A stretch of 64,000 nucleotides of DNA from Lucinisca nassula (GCA_963580285.1 OY757024.1:125984045-126048044), one strand, 5' to 3'. Positions 33,706-44,698 are shown, counted from the first letter of the stretch. Translations and numbers: made by a program. The notes: a model not told the origin generated them from the letters alone.

Positions 33706-34690
33706 AATCTGAGGAAGTATTATGCTGATATTATTAGTAGTCTCGATTCTTGATAGCGAGCGTTGGTTCACATTCTTCGCCCGAGAGCGACATTTGTTCT
33801 TGCTAATGGCTAGGGCAAATGTGGCTTCAAGCAGGGAAAAATATCCCATATCCTCTGTCGAGAATCAAAATTACAAATTTCTTATACTGCAAGTCTTTTT
33901 CATTGTATTTGAGCCAGCGCATGTCAAAACCTACAATAAGACATGTGCGCCCAACGAAGACTCAGATCAGCCTGCGCATCCGCACAGTCTGATCAGAGTC
34001 TTCGTGTTGCGCTCTTAGACTAGCTAAAGGCCCAATGTTCCTTCATGCAGCAAGAGAAGTCTCTGGTTAGACTATATGGATGTACATGCGGATCTGATTC
34101 TTCGCGGTTCGCACATGTAAGTTGTATGAAATACTGTGCCCATGCCCAATTTATACCTTACTGCGTTGTGGATGTCATGAGCAGTACATGTTAACGTTTG
34201 ATATCATAAAATGCACCATTCTGCATACAGTACGTTGATCATGTTGCTCAGTGGGAAAACATTTATGTCATGTTGTAATGGAAAACAATGAAAAGAAGTG
34301 TTATATGTATTTATTAGTAGGCTGGATAATATTGTTGTGCATGAAATTATTGTCACTCAGTGTGCTTTTATTTTCCGTAATTACCCTTTTACTGTTCAGT
34401 CAAAGACTAAAAAAATCTTAGCGGTATAAAACACTCAAGACAGTGATCAGGTTACATCTCCATTCTTGCACACCAGATAAGGAAATCCATGTTCTAACCC
34501 TGGTGTTCTTACCCAAAATCGAATTTTCTCGCCTGTTTGATAAATGCACTGGTTAAATACGACCTCATGTGCGCCGTCGTTAAGGTTGACGTCACAGCAC
34601 GTAACGTGACGTCACTTAACATCACGCTAGTGTCATCACAATTTTGCGGACGTCGGCAACCTAAGTGACTGCAGTATTAAAATCCACGCT
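33706..34690. other. Mostly unassigned, with one short palindrome
   Basis: An inverted repeat at about 33955-34011 (CGAAGACTCAGATCAG against CTGATCAGAGTCTTCG) resembles the central hairpin of the TTAA MITEs. The rest has no recognised repeat or coding. CGTCA-rich sequence lies at about 34580-34650. Confidence 0.4.
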
Positions 34691-34699
34691 CAGAAACGG

Positions 34700-34870
34700 A
34701 AGGTATGCAAGAAAAAGAATCCTAGATATGGGTGAGGGGTGGATAGAAAAATCAGTCCCTCGGGATCACTGTCCGGCACCACTCGGCAAGTCTCATGATG
34801 CCGGACAGGGAACCTCAGTACGGATTTTTCCATCCATCCCTCACACCCATGTAATATTCTTATAACCTTA
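34700..34870. repeat. Nested palindrome (MITE-like)
   Basis: Outer arms GGGTGAGGGGTGGATAG...AAAAATC (about 34730-34753) and their inverted partner (about 34826-34850). Inside, GTCCGGCA (34770) pairs with TGCCGGAC (34799). A second palindrome at about 35037-35105 has arms TGTGCTGGGATAT / ATATCCCAGCACA. Both look like foldback MITEs. Confidence 0.55.
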
Positions 34871-35464
34871 CATCTACCATCCGTTACATAAAAGGGAAAG
34901 AAGCACCAACACAGAGCAACTTCAAAAATCACAAGCTGACAGCCAAAAGGACACCCAGAACTTCTGCCTGGCAGTGATGTAAAGTGCTTATGAAAACATA
35001 ATAAATGGGTTATGGCGCTGATATTGATGAAAAGTTTCCTGTGCTGGGATATTTCAGGGCACCAGTTTGCAAGCTCATGCCCTTTGATATCCCAGCACAT
35101 GACAGTTTTCACCAGTTTTAGTGAAATAAACCTGTAGTCCTCAAACCTGTATACAGTGAAGATATGACACCGCCTGTACATCCACTCAGAGCACAGACTT
35201 CATTTTTGATTTTTATTCATTTACTTGGAGTCAGAACCAAGCAGGCATATGACGTAATTGTGACGTCACATCAACGTCGGTGTTGCGTCCTGACGTATAT
35301 GCAACGTCACAGCTACGTCGGTGCAATGATTTGCCGTTGATTCGCCGTTGCCCTAGCGACGAGTGCCTGCTGGGGTGGCGTCTTTGTCTTATATATGATA
35401 ATATATACTGCTCCAATTAAAGGAACACTGCCTACACTGTACCATTAGGCTCCATGTAAGAGGT

Positions 35465-35628
35465 AGAAGCCTCCATGGTGTAGTGGTCACGCTACTCGCC
35501 TTGTAAACCAGGGATCGCAGGATCGATCCCGGGCTTCTCCAGACTTTCGGATGAGTCTTTAAACCGAGGTCCCGTCTCCGTATGACCATAGCTGTTGGTG
35601 GGACGTAAAACTCAAACACTCACTCACT
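35465..35628 (+). mobile_element. tRNA-derived SINE family B, with 13-bp target duplication
   Basis: Head GCCTCCATGGTGTAGTGGTC, B-box GGATCGATCCC, the family middle and tail GGGACGTAAAACTCAAACAC. The perfect repeat CCATGTAAGAGGT lies at 35452-35464 and 35629-35641. Confidence 0.92.
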
Positions 35629-35641
35629 CCATGTAAGAGGT

Positions 35642-36060
35642 GTCGCTTTCTTATGGATAGCCAGACCAGGTTTTTGGAGACCTTACGATCTCTTTAGAAA
35701 CAGATAAATGTCATTGAACAGTGATAATATTATTGGGAAATCCATAGGATGCCTTTTGTGAAAATTAAATTTATACAAAAGTGACACTTTCAAAATCTAA
35801 ACATTAACAATTTTTCATAAAGTTCAATGTAAACAATTTTCATAAAGTACAAATTAAACTTAACTTTCAGCTTTCAGAAAAATGTTTGATTTTCAAGAAC
35901 ATTGATAAAAAAAATCACGTGTTCCAACAAGCAAAACAATTTGAAGTTCTGGTTACTTGTTTGTTGGAAACAAATGGTCAATAAATATCATCACGTGAAC
36001 AAGTCCTTGAAATGAACACCGAGTCCGTGAAATGAACACCCACTAAACTCCACTTTGCAC
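35642..36060. other. Unassigned AT-rich sequence
   Basis: Short internal repetition (aaacaatttttcataaagt near 35808 and 35830; gtccttgaaatgaacacc near 36003 and 36023) but no recognised family or coding. Confidence 0.4.
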
Positions 36061-36310
36061 CCCCGCCCATCGGGGCCTGGAGAAATAGAATTGGCTGCAC
36101 GATGCTTCCGCAAAGAGCTGAAACCAACCGAACTTGAGTACTGGTCAACAGCTTAGTTCCTAGCCTGCCCAGGAAAGTGATGCCAGTCGGACCGCTCCTT
36201 AAACCCTAGCGGTTTATATGGGCGGTAGGGCTTGAGATGTCATTTCATCTCAATGTCGGGTAAAAATCCCACAAAATCGGAAGTAACATCTACAAAATGA
36301 CCTAAATAGG
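36061..36310 (+). mobile_element. S retroposon copy, diverged, tail lost
   Basis: S from CCCCGCCCATCGGGGC to the fusion with the Penelope-like terminus at 36311; the ACGTTAAACC tail and CAAA run are missing, so the Penelope insertion or a deletion removed them. Confidence 0.75.
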
Positions 36311-36312
36311 GA

Positions 36313-37432
36313 CTTAAAATAGAAGTGGAGGTAATGATCAGGAAGCGATACAATTTAAACACAGCTCCCATCAGAGACATCTAGGGAAAGAAACAAAAAA
36401 CATGAATCAGCTAGATCCTGACAGAAACATCACTAGCGGAAAGCTTAAAGGACAGTCACTTTCCCACAAAATGGTCAATTGGCTATCCAAAGCAAAATCA
36501 TATAAGCGATACACACACTAAAAGAAAAGCCATAACAAAAATAAACCACGACAGAAGAACCGCCTTGGAACGGTCAGTGAAACGAATTCCAGAATTCCAC
36601 TCGGAAGAGGGGGGGGGGGGGGGGGGGGGCTTAAATTGATTTCACGTCACCGCAATCCTCGCCCTTACTTCCGTCGCGATTAAGACAAATAATTTGTTCA
36701 ATCCGCATGAAGGCCTCCTAACTCATCAGCGCAACATCTCCGTGAACACAAAAACAATCGAGCACAGAAATTAAACAACGGTGATGACTCGACAGCAAGA
36801 AACCGCTGAATTGCTGGAGCAAAAGAAAAACAAAAGTTAGACTCCGATGGGCCCAACCAGATATAGATCATCAGGCACCAACCAACATTACATAAAATTA
36901 GATTCTAATTCTCAGTAAGCCTTTAGGCTGGAACCGTCATAGAATCTGAGGCCTGACCCACCGGCGTGCAATTAAAGAGGGAAGCGAAGTTGTCAACCGT
37001 GATTGGGTTAACTACCATGCATGCAGTCTGTCCTATAGCAATTATGTTGTGTCCGATCGTTTTATATCGAAGAATGATTTTACGAAATGCGGCACTGAAG
37101 TCATTGCAATTTTATATTTTTCTGAATTTACATACTAAGTCCAATAAATTCGGGTTCCGATAGACCTTATTGCAGAAGAAATTTAAAAAATAGAATTGAA
37201 GGCAATTTTACACAGCCACAACCCTCGCCCAACATTAAATTTTGAAATTAAATCGGAATGATGTCTATAAAAGTTTGCGTAGTTTATGATACCGATAAAA
37301 AATAGAAGTGGAGGAAATGATCAGGAATCGATATAATTAACCCACACCTCCCATCAGAGACACCAAATCCTGAAAAAGAAGTTTAGCAGTTAACAATTTA
37401 TTACAAGTGTTGAGGTCAATTACATGTGTGGA
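36313..37432 (-). mobile_element. Penelope-like element copy with nested self-insertions
   Basis: A second long copy of the family (compare 16698-18180). From 36313: terminus, tail, a pure G-run of about 21 bases near 36610-36630, then decayed coding matching the same C-terminal RT region. Two pieces of the family's own 3' end are embedded: 37297-37367 (terminal ~70 bp, between 'ataccgata' and 'tcctgaaaaag') and 37187-37230 (terminus joined directly to the CCTCGCCC block, an internally deleted tail). No intact RT motif remains. Confidence 0.7.
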
Positions 37433-37509
37433 AACATGCCCTGTGGAATTAATGTGGACAAATAAGTTCTGAAGTTAGATCCTTTGGAAGCAAGGAATAC
37501 ACCAAATAA

Positions 37510-37955
37510 ACGAAAATAGCAGACTCGGTTTTACTGAGTCTGTTCATGACCAGGCTATTAATGTGGACATCAAAAGTTGATAAATCCTCTAAATCAGTGC
37601 CAAAGTTATCCTCTCTTTCTCCAACTACAGAGTCATTCACAGAAAATGTGAAACGGGCATCTGTGTGGAAACATACCCTTGATTCGGACCCACCAGATAT
37701 GGCACCAGATGAATTTGGATGGCTTCGAGAAGAAACCTCACAATCTCTAATCCCGTCAACAGTGCCTCAGGGTACTTCTCTTGCACCGGAAGATGTCTTC
37801 AAACTAATTAGGTGTCAGTCTGAGTCGTCGGAGCCGTGTTCATCACTGCGCTGCGGTTGTAACAAAGCCAGACTTGGGTGTACTGTGTTCTACGTGTGTT
37901 AAGGGACACTTTGCAATAACGAGCAAACATTTTTTACGGAATGACTGATCAGTTG
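37510..37955 (+). pseudogene. C-terminal part of a cysteine-motif repeat protein, one in-frame stop
   Basis: The frame is open from 37510 (first ATG 37546) to a TAA at 37900. Order: LSPTTESFTENVKRASVWK, then PDMAPDEFGWLREETSQ, then APEDVFKLIRCQ and a cysteine cluster CGCNKARLGCTVFYVC. The pattern P-T-x(7-8)-V-x-R-A, a GW pair, a proline-linked spacer and C-x-C-x-K-x-x-L-x-C-x(4)-C-x-G-x-x-C-x-N recurs in uncharacterised invertebrate proteins that behave like mobile-element products. Here the stop replaces one codon between the fourth cysteine and GTLCNN, which still follows in frame. The spacing suggests a metal-binding end. N-terminal part absent; function unknown. Confidence 0.55.
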
Positions 37956-38423
37956 TACTGATTTGTTGAACTCTTTCTGAGTATTTGGCTGGTGTAAATG
38001 ATAATACGCAAGCTTATAGTTTTATGTTTGTGTACACGATATTGAAGAATTTCCATTTCCAATGTGGTTTCATGTTGCCCCAATTCGGGAAGGGACTCTT
38101 CTCTTTACAGCCATATTGAAAACAAGCAATAATCATACAGTATGATTCTAATATTATATAGATGTATACCAGCTGTAAAGTTTGCAACAATTATACTTTG
38201 TGATGTTTTCATATTTCACCTATATTCATTCAAGAATACTTGTCTAGTGTTGGAGTGTTGTTTCGTTGGTGAAAGTTTTTTTTTCTCTCCTGTGTGTAAA
38301 GAGTGACAAATACATTTGCTTGTCAGCCATCTTGAATGCATAAACATAGTTTTACACACTTAAAGGTTGTTATACACATCAAAATGTCAAATGATATGGA
38401 CAAAGCAACTGAATAGTTTTGAG
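37956..38423. other. Unassigned sequence
   Basis: No recognised repeat or coding. The phrase GCCATCTTGAA occurs here (38328) and again at 38622, with a variant at 38488, but the surrounding bases do not align. Confidence 0.35.
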
Positions 38424-38556
38424 TCAATCAAACCGTAATTTCAAGTTAAGTTTCATAGTTTTACTTAACATAGCAGCCTTCTTCGCTGCCATCTTAAAAG
38501 AGTCATTTCCCACAGTGAAGTGTCTGTAGTCTCTGGCTGGGTCCACAAACACAAAT
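38424..38556 (-). CDS. Possible last exon of a host gene
   Basis: On the minus strand a splice-acceptor-like CACTTTTGTTGCAG precedes 38556. The following frame (phase 1) reads FVFVDPARDYRHFTVGND, then a Lys/Ala/Met-rich helix and a stop at 38424-38426: 43 codons of ordinary composition with no repeat family overlapping it. Upstream on the same strand a longer frame (38609-38803, with KNFIFCGDLEIVF and SQDIPLKDSKRCYPDIIEHFEKF) also looks protein-like but ends in a stop and lacks a clear donor. I recognise no family. It may be part of a real gene, a pseudogene or chance. Confidence 0.3.
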
Positions 38557-38805
38557 CTGCAACAAAAGTGATTGTTTGGGGGCATTGAAAACCGTATTTA
38601 GGTAAAAACTAATATTTGGACGCCATCTTGAATTTCTCAAAATGCTCAATGATGTCAGGGTAACATCGCTTAGAGTCTTTTAGGGGAATGTCTTGGCTAT
38701 AAGAATCAGCCAAGAAAAAAAAATTGAACACTATTTCCAGGTCCCCACAGAATATGAAGTTTTTCTGCCGGACGTTCTCTAGAGCACCGGCGGCTTGACG
38801 CAAGG

Positions 38806-39170
38806 TTGATCATGTTCTACCACAACATCATCGCAATCCACTTCCCATCATACATACAAACACCATCAAGATTCACTAGACACAGGCATCCACTATCCCT
38901 AAGACAGGTCCAGGTTACCTCAGACTACCATAAATTCTCATTCTCATTCTTTCCCCACTGCATCACTCTCTTGAATCAGTTACCTGCTCACATTGCCACC
39001 TTAACTGATCTTGGCCTGTTTAAGACGGCAGTGGTGAGTATCATATATTAGACTGGAGACCACTGTTGTTATCCTAAACTTTTAAACTCTTCTCACTCAC
39101 TAACATTTTAACTTAAGACTTTTTGTCTGAAATCACTCTAGCTAACAGTCTGTCAGATTATTTTATCTCT
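38806..39170 (+). pseudogene. LINE (Jockey/CR1-like) RT C-terminus and 3' part
   Basis: About 81 codons: TPSRFTRHRHPLSLRQ, then FSFSFFPHCITLLNQLPAHIA and LGLFKTAV. The series T-R-x-x-H-P-L, Y-x(3-4)-SFFP-x(4)-LxNxLP and L-x-x-FK is the usual C-terminus of Jockey/CR1-group non-LTR polyproteins (normally W-N-x-L-P; here L-N-Q-L-P). It stops at 39051; 39052-39200 reads as its 3' untranslated part. Only the last domain is present, as in 5'-truncated LINE copies. Confidence 0.65.
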
Positions 39171-39229
39171 CACGTTTCTTTACTAACACCCCAACGCGCA
39201 CCTTCCTGCCTGTAACACTCGATAGAGGG

Positions 39230-40135
39230 GTTGGCAGTAAACAGAGATAGATAGACACAAAGCTGACAGTGTATGAAGCTGAGGTACTGCCAACACTATA
39301 TTCTGCTTGTGAAAAATTGGACGGTTTACCAACGGCACATCAAAAGACTGAAGCTGTCTTAGAAAATTCAAAGGGCAGGATACAGACACAGAAGTTCTGA
39401 GAAGGGCAGGGATGCAGAGTGTATACTCTTCTGAAACTGACACAGTTATGAAACGGGCCATGTTACCTGGATGCTTGAGGAACGTTTGCCAAAGAAAATC
39501 CTCAAGCATCCCGGTAACATGGCCCGTTTCTTAACTCAGCCCCTCGATATCGCAGTGTTTAACGCGTTCAACTCATGATCGAGAGGTTGTGCGTTCAAAT
39601 CCGGCGCCCGGTATCGAGTTGTGTCCTTGGGCAAGACACGTAATGGCACTGCCTCACTCCACCAATGTGTAAATGGGTAGCAGTGCTGTAATAGTCACTG
39701 CCTCTTTCTCGCGCGTATGAAAACATTCGGAATGAGTGTTCGAGGGCGAATCAAGAAGCTTGAAGTTTCCATCGCAATCGACCTAAAATTAATTAGTATA
39801 AACTAAACTAAAGAAAATCCTCTTATGGAGAACTAGAAATTGGCAAACGCTCACATAGGCATACAAGGATACCCTCAAAACCTCCCTCAAGGACTTCAAC
39901 ATACCGACAGAGTCGTGGGAACAGACATGCACATGACACAGCAAAGAGGCGAGGATTCATAAGAAGAGCTGCTGGTGATAATGAGGCACAATTAACCAGC
40001 GAAGCCGAGCAGAAACGTACACGGCGCAAAGCCGAAGCTAAGACATCACCAACAGGGCTGTCGTTCTCTGACATCAGCTGTGCCATCTGCATCAGGCAAT
40101 TTAGAGCTAGAATTGTTCCAAATCAGCCATCTTAG
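39230..40135 (+). pseudogene. LINE RT C-terminal region with zinc-finger remnant, split by a SINE
   Basis: The plus strand, in shifting frames, shows YEAEVLPTLYSACE (about 39280), DTEVLRRAGMQS-like sequence (about 39390) and MLEERLPKKIL (about 39470-39503), then after the SINE resumes with KKILLWRT (39810 on), AYKDTLKTSLKDFNIPTESWEQT (about 39860) and a degenerate C-x-x-C...H finger (CAICIRQFRARI, ISHLRT, about 40077-40135). This order matches the C-terminus of a non-LTR RT group carrying a terminal C2H2 finger. Several stops; clearly dead. Confidence 0.7.
39504..39809 (+). mobile_element. tRNA-type SINE family D with inverted target-derived 5' filler
   Basis: The perfect 13-bp repeat AAAGAAAATCCTC (39491-39503 and 39810-39822) brackets the insert. 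The SINE proper starts near 39532 with a tRNA-like head (B-box GTTCAAATCC) and a central block (GTCCTTGGGCAAGACAC, CCACCAATGTGTAAATGGGTA) shared by many metazoan SINEs, ending taaactaaactaa. The first ~27 bp (39504-39530) are not SINE: they are an inverted copy of LINE sequence just upstream of the site. Confidence 0.85.
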
Positions 40136-40203
40136 AACACAAACAGTAGCGTTTCTTGCATGTAATTAAATATTGGTGTTTGCCAGTAATTACACACGAA
40201 CTA

Positions 40204-40507
40204 CAGTCGAACTTCAATGCTTGAGCGCCTTTGGTACCTCGAAAATCTGTTCGAGACAGGGATAGTTCGAGCCATTGAGTTACGTCCAGGAGGCATAACG
40301 ACATATTTTTGTGGACATCTTTTTCGGCGTTCTTTAATGAAAATGTATGCTTTGTGTTGACGAGGCGATTCTAATGAGAACACACAGCATAAAAAGACGA
40401 AAATCTCCTAAGGTATCCCCCACTATTTCTTATGTAGAGGAATTCACCAGGGACTCAAGAACGGGTACGACACAGCCATCGGTGTTCGAGCAATCTAAGT
40501 TCTACTG
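40204..40507. mobile_element. Tc1/mariner-like MITE M1
   Basis: TA dinucleotides flank CAGTCGAACTTCAATG on the left and the inverted CAGTAGAACTTAGATTG on the right. The interior includes GTTCGAGACAGGGATAGTTCGAGCC and the GGCGATTCTAATGAG half of a palindrome. Sister copy at 46495-46820. No transposase. Confidence 0.75.
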
Positions 40508-40599
40508 TATTATGATCATGTATGACTGTTTTACTTTTATATCCTCAAAATGTTTGAAGGCATTTAGTGTAACAGGCCACTAACAAAGAATGCTTTGCT

Positions 40600-40863
40600 T
40601 GGAGAAATTTATTGGGCTGCATGATGCTTCCACGCAGATCTGAAACCGACCGCACATGGATACTGGTAAACAGCCAAGAGGATCTACGTCTGCACAGGCA
40701 AAGCTGTGCGAGTCGGACCGCCCCTTTTGTATGTTTGGGTGACAGCGCTTAAAAATGTAATTGCATTTCAGTGTCGGACAAAAAGTCCCTTAAAATTGGA
40801 AGAACGTCTCCCAAATGACTTCAATTGAGTTGACTGGGGCATAGAACCTCAATTCAAACAAAT
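40600..40863 (+). mobile_element. S retroposon copy, strongly diverged
   Basis: Recognisable by ttgggctgcatgatgcttccacgcag, the middle block and a decayed tail; older than most copies. Confidence 0.75.
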
Positions 40864-41660
40864 ATGACATTAATGGATGTCTTTTTCGAATTTATACGAA
40901 TGCATCCTTTTGCTTGAAGATGCTTTAACGCAAGAAACGAACGTTTCAGACATTTCACGATAACACGTCTGGCGGTTTCTGCTGTATATAATTTGATTAA
41001 TTATCTAACTTGCTTATCGAAGATAGTGATTTTGTGGATAGTTCTATTTCCGTCTGTCTCAGAAACACATTATTTTCACTCCTTCTTGGTAAGGTGATAT
41101 TATTTGTGGTGAAATATATTTTCATTACTGTCTAAGACACAATAACAGTCACAGGAAAATGTACCACGCCTGTTCAAGCCGTGTCTTACCCCTGCAACAA
41201 TCAAACTGCAGTGACCCAAACGCATTTGGCATACAACAGCACACCCATGTGATAAAGTGCATTCTTCCATAGTCATATATCCAAAATAATAACTGAATGT
41301 TGAAAATGTTTGACATTTTTCTTATTTATACTCCATGCATATGTTGTGGTTGCTCGTTAGAACCACCTCAGTGAGGCGGTTCTAACGAGTACCCACAACA
41401 TACTCTGAGCATGTCTTGGAGGGGCAGAAATAAAAACAAAACAGAATACCCCTGTAAACCTCAGTTTTCTCATTATGAAGTTGTGTTTAGAGGGGTTTCA
41501 TTACATGGACTTGCCAAAATGATGGACTTTGGAAATTTATTCTGGAGAAGGCTGGTTCGAACTGACGTGTGATACATTGTAATCTTAGCTCCATGTTAGA
41601 CCGCATGATGTAGGGATGCTTAAAGGATATTTGTATTGTCTAGTCTGTCCAGTCTGGCAG
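40864..41660. other. Unassigned sequence with P-MITE palindrome
   Basis: No coding. 41300-41500 carries the palindromic MITE centre (TCGTTAGAACCACCTC / GAGGCGGTTCTAACGA at about 41354-41390) with partial flanks. 41520-41660 begins the threefold duplicated block. Confidence 0.5.
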
Positions 41661-44262
41661 TCCCCGCACATCGGGGCCTGAAGAAATAGATGGGCTGCAT
41701 GATGCTTCCACCCAGAGCTGAAACCGACCCGCACACGTGTACTGGTAAACAACTTAGATAATCTAAGCTTGCCCAGGAAATGCGGTGCGAGTCGGCCCGC
41801 CCATGCTTATAAACCTTATTGGTTTCATAAGGCGGCAGGGCTTGAGATGTCGTTTCAGCTGAATGTCGGGTAACAGTCCCACACACTTGGAAGCAGCGTC
41901 TTTAAAATGACCAATACAGTGTTGACGAGGACGTTAAACTTCAAATCAAACAAACAAACAAGTGTCTAGTCGTGTGCGAAAAAATTGTAATTCCCGTGTG
42001 TGTTCTCTGTTCCCAAAGGCAACATTGATAATTAAGACACGAATCGGCTGTAGCAGTGATTTGTTGAATGATAAATCTTAGTTTGGAGTACTAGTACTGG
42101 TAAACCGCTCAGAGGATCTAAGCCTGTCCAGGAACCGCGGTGCGAGGCGGACCGTCCAAGCTAATAAACCCTTTTGGTTTCATTTTGCGACAGGGCTTGA
42201 GATGTCATTTCATCTCAATGTCGGGTAAAAGTCCCACGAAATTGGAAGCAACGTCTCCAAAATGACCTTTACAGTTGTGACGGGGTCTTTAAACCTCAAA
42301 TCAAAAAGCAAAAGAGCTGAACTAATTTGTTTCTAAGCGAAATTTATTGTAGAGAAGGCTGGTTTGAGCTACCGTGTGGTACATTGTAATCTTAGCTCCA
42401 TGTTAGGCCGCATGATGTAGGGATGCTTAAATGATATCTGTATTGTCTAGTCTGTCCAGTCTGGCAGCCCCCGCCCATCGAGGCCTGAAGAAATAGATGG
42501 GCTGCATGATGCTTCCACGCAGAGCTGAAACCGACCCGCACACGTGTACTGGTAAACAACTTAGATGATCTAAGCTTGCCCAGGCAATGCGGTGCGAGTC
42601 GGCCTGCCTATGCTTATAAACCTTATTGGTTTCATTGGGCGGCAGGGCTTGAATTTCGGGTAACAGTCCCACACATTTGGAAGCAGCGTCTCCAAAATGA
42701 CCAATACAGTGTTGACGGGGACGTTAAACTTCAAATCAAACAAACAAACAAGTGTCTTGTCGTGTGCGAAAAATTTAAATTCCCGTGTGTGTTCTCTGTT
42801 CCCAAAGGCAACATTGATAATTAAGAAACGAATCGGCTGTAGCAGTGATTTGTTGAATGATAAATCTTAGTTTGGAGGTCAGTTGTAAAGTAGGTCAAAT
42901 CATGAGCGCGTAGCACGAATGATTTATCTGCTTAACTGTGATTTATTACTTAACAATTCACACCTAGAGCTGAACTTGGCCCCCGCCCATAGGGGCTTGA
43001 AAAAAATATATGGGCTGCATGATGCTTCCACGCAGAGCTGAATCCGGCCCGCACACTAGCACTGGTAAACCGCTTAGAGGATCTAAGCCTGTCCAGGAAC
43101 CGCGGTGCGAGGCGGACCGTCCATGCTAATAAACCCTTTTGGTTTCATTGGGCGACAGGGCTTGAGATGTCATTTCATCTCAATGTCGGGTAAAAGTCCC
43201 TCGAAATTGGAAGCAACGCCTCCAAAATGACCTTTACAGTTGTGACGGGGACGTTAAACCTCAAATCAAACAAACAAAAGAGCTGAACTAATTTGTTTCT
43301 AGGCGAAATTTATTCTGGAGAAGGCTGGCTCGAGCTACCGTGTGATACATTGTAATCTTAGCTCCATGTTAGACCGCATGATGTAGGGATGCTTAAATGA
43401 TATTTATATTGTCTAGTCTGTCCAGTCTGGCAGCCCCCGCCCATCGAGGCCTGAAGAATTAGATGGGCTGCATGATGCTTCCACGCAGAGATGAAACCGA
43501 CCCGCACACGAGTACTGGTAAACAACTTAGAGGATCTGAGCTTGCCCAGGCAATGCGGTGCGAGTCGGCCTGCCTATGCTTATAAACCTTATTGGTTTCA
43601 TTGGGCGGTAGGGCTTGAGATGTCATTTCAGCTGAATGTCGGGTAACAGTCCCACACATTTGGAAGCAGCGTCTCCAAAATGACCAATACAGTGTTGACG
43701 GGGACGTTAAACTTCAAATCAAACAAACAAACAAGTGTCTAGTCGTGTGCGAAAAATTTAAATTCCCGTGTGTGTTCTCTTTTCCCAAAGGCAACATTGA
43801 TAATTAAGACACGAATCGGCTGTAGCAGTGATTTGTTGAATGATAACTTCTTAGTTTGGCGGTCAGTTGTAAAGTAGGTCAAATCATGAGCGTGTAGCAC
43901 GAATGATTTATTTGCTTAACTGTGATTTATTACTTAGCAATTCACACCTAGAGCGGAACTTGGCCCCCGCCCATAGGGGCTTGAAGAAATAGAACGGCTG
44001 CATGATGCTTCCACGCAGAGCTGAATCCGGCCCTCACACTAGTACTGGTAAACCGCTCAGATGATCTAATCCTGTCCAGAAACCGCGGTGCGAGGCGGAC
44101 CGTCCATGCTAATAAACCCTATTGGTTTCATTGTGCGACAGGGCTTGAGATGTCATTTCATCTCAATGTCGGGTAAAAGTCCCACGAAATTGGAAACAAC
44201 GTCTCCAAAATGACCTTTACAGTGTTGACGGGGACCTTAAACCTCAAATCAAACAATCAAAA
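41520..44262 (+). repeat. Threefold segmental tandem duplication carrying two S copies per unit
   Basis: Units start at gagaaggctgg (41545, 42353, 43317). Each unit runs: ~120 bp unique (gtgtggtacattgtaatcttagc, ccgcatgatgtagggatgc), S copy a, ~100 bp unique (tgtctagtcgtgtgcg, ggctgtagcagtgatttgttg), a palindrome-derived block, S copy b. Periods are 808 and 964 bp; the first unit lacks about 155 bp spanning the palindrome block and the start of S b. S copies: 41661-41960, 42089-42312, 42467-42750, 42980-43279, 43433-43734 and 43963-44262, all plus. Confidence 0.85.
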
Positions 44263-44514
44263 GAGCTGAACTATTTTGATTCTAACGCACGAAAAATCGA
44301 CAATAAGTTTGTTGTTTCCTTCAAATTCTTCCAACCTGAATAAATACCGTCAACTGTATTGACTGTATCACCACAAGCACGCATATTTATGTCATTCTTT
44401 TATTGTTTTTGATGCGAGAAAATAACGTTTCACCGTCTAACGTCAAAGGTCATAAAACGGTGGCGTCACTCGTATCGCTCAATTCTTTTCATTGTCTATA
44501 TAGGCGCACTGTCT
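44263..44514. other. Unassigned sequence
   Basis: Short; shares phrases with 57240-57420 (gttgtttccttcaaa, gatgcgagaaaa, accgtctaacgtcaa), so it belongs to the same dispersed palindrome-associated repeat. No gene. Confidence 0.45.
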
Positions 44515-44698
44515 GTTTTAGCATTACGAAAGCATGCCTATACCAATACATTGTAACCTTTATCGCCGAAAAAATGAAAATTTTAAGATGAAAAATTGTG
44601 ATATTTTAAAATAAGGTTTACCCCTGTTAACCCCAGTTTTACTTTATAAAAGTGGGGTTCGAGGGGGTCAAAATTATACAGGCGTGTTTTCGTGATGC
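44515..44698. mobile_element. P-MITE copy without central palindrome
   Basis: Left CATTACGAAAGCATGCCTATA, right inverted TACAGGCGTGTTTTCGTGATG; interior ttaagatgaaaaattgtgatatt and taaggtttacccctgttaacccc. The central TCGTTAGAACCGCC hairpin present in other copies is deleted. Confidence 0.7.

Noticed and set aside
34690..35181. 163-codon minus-strand frame
   Set aside because: Spans two palindromic MITE-like segments and has no recognisable domain; composition follows the repeats.
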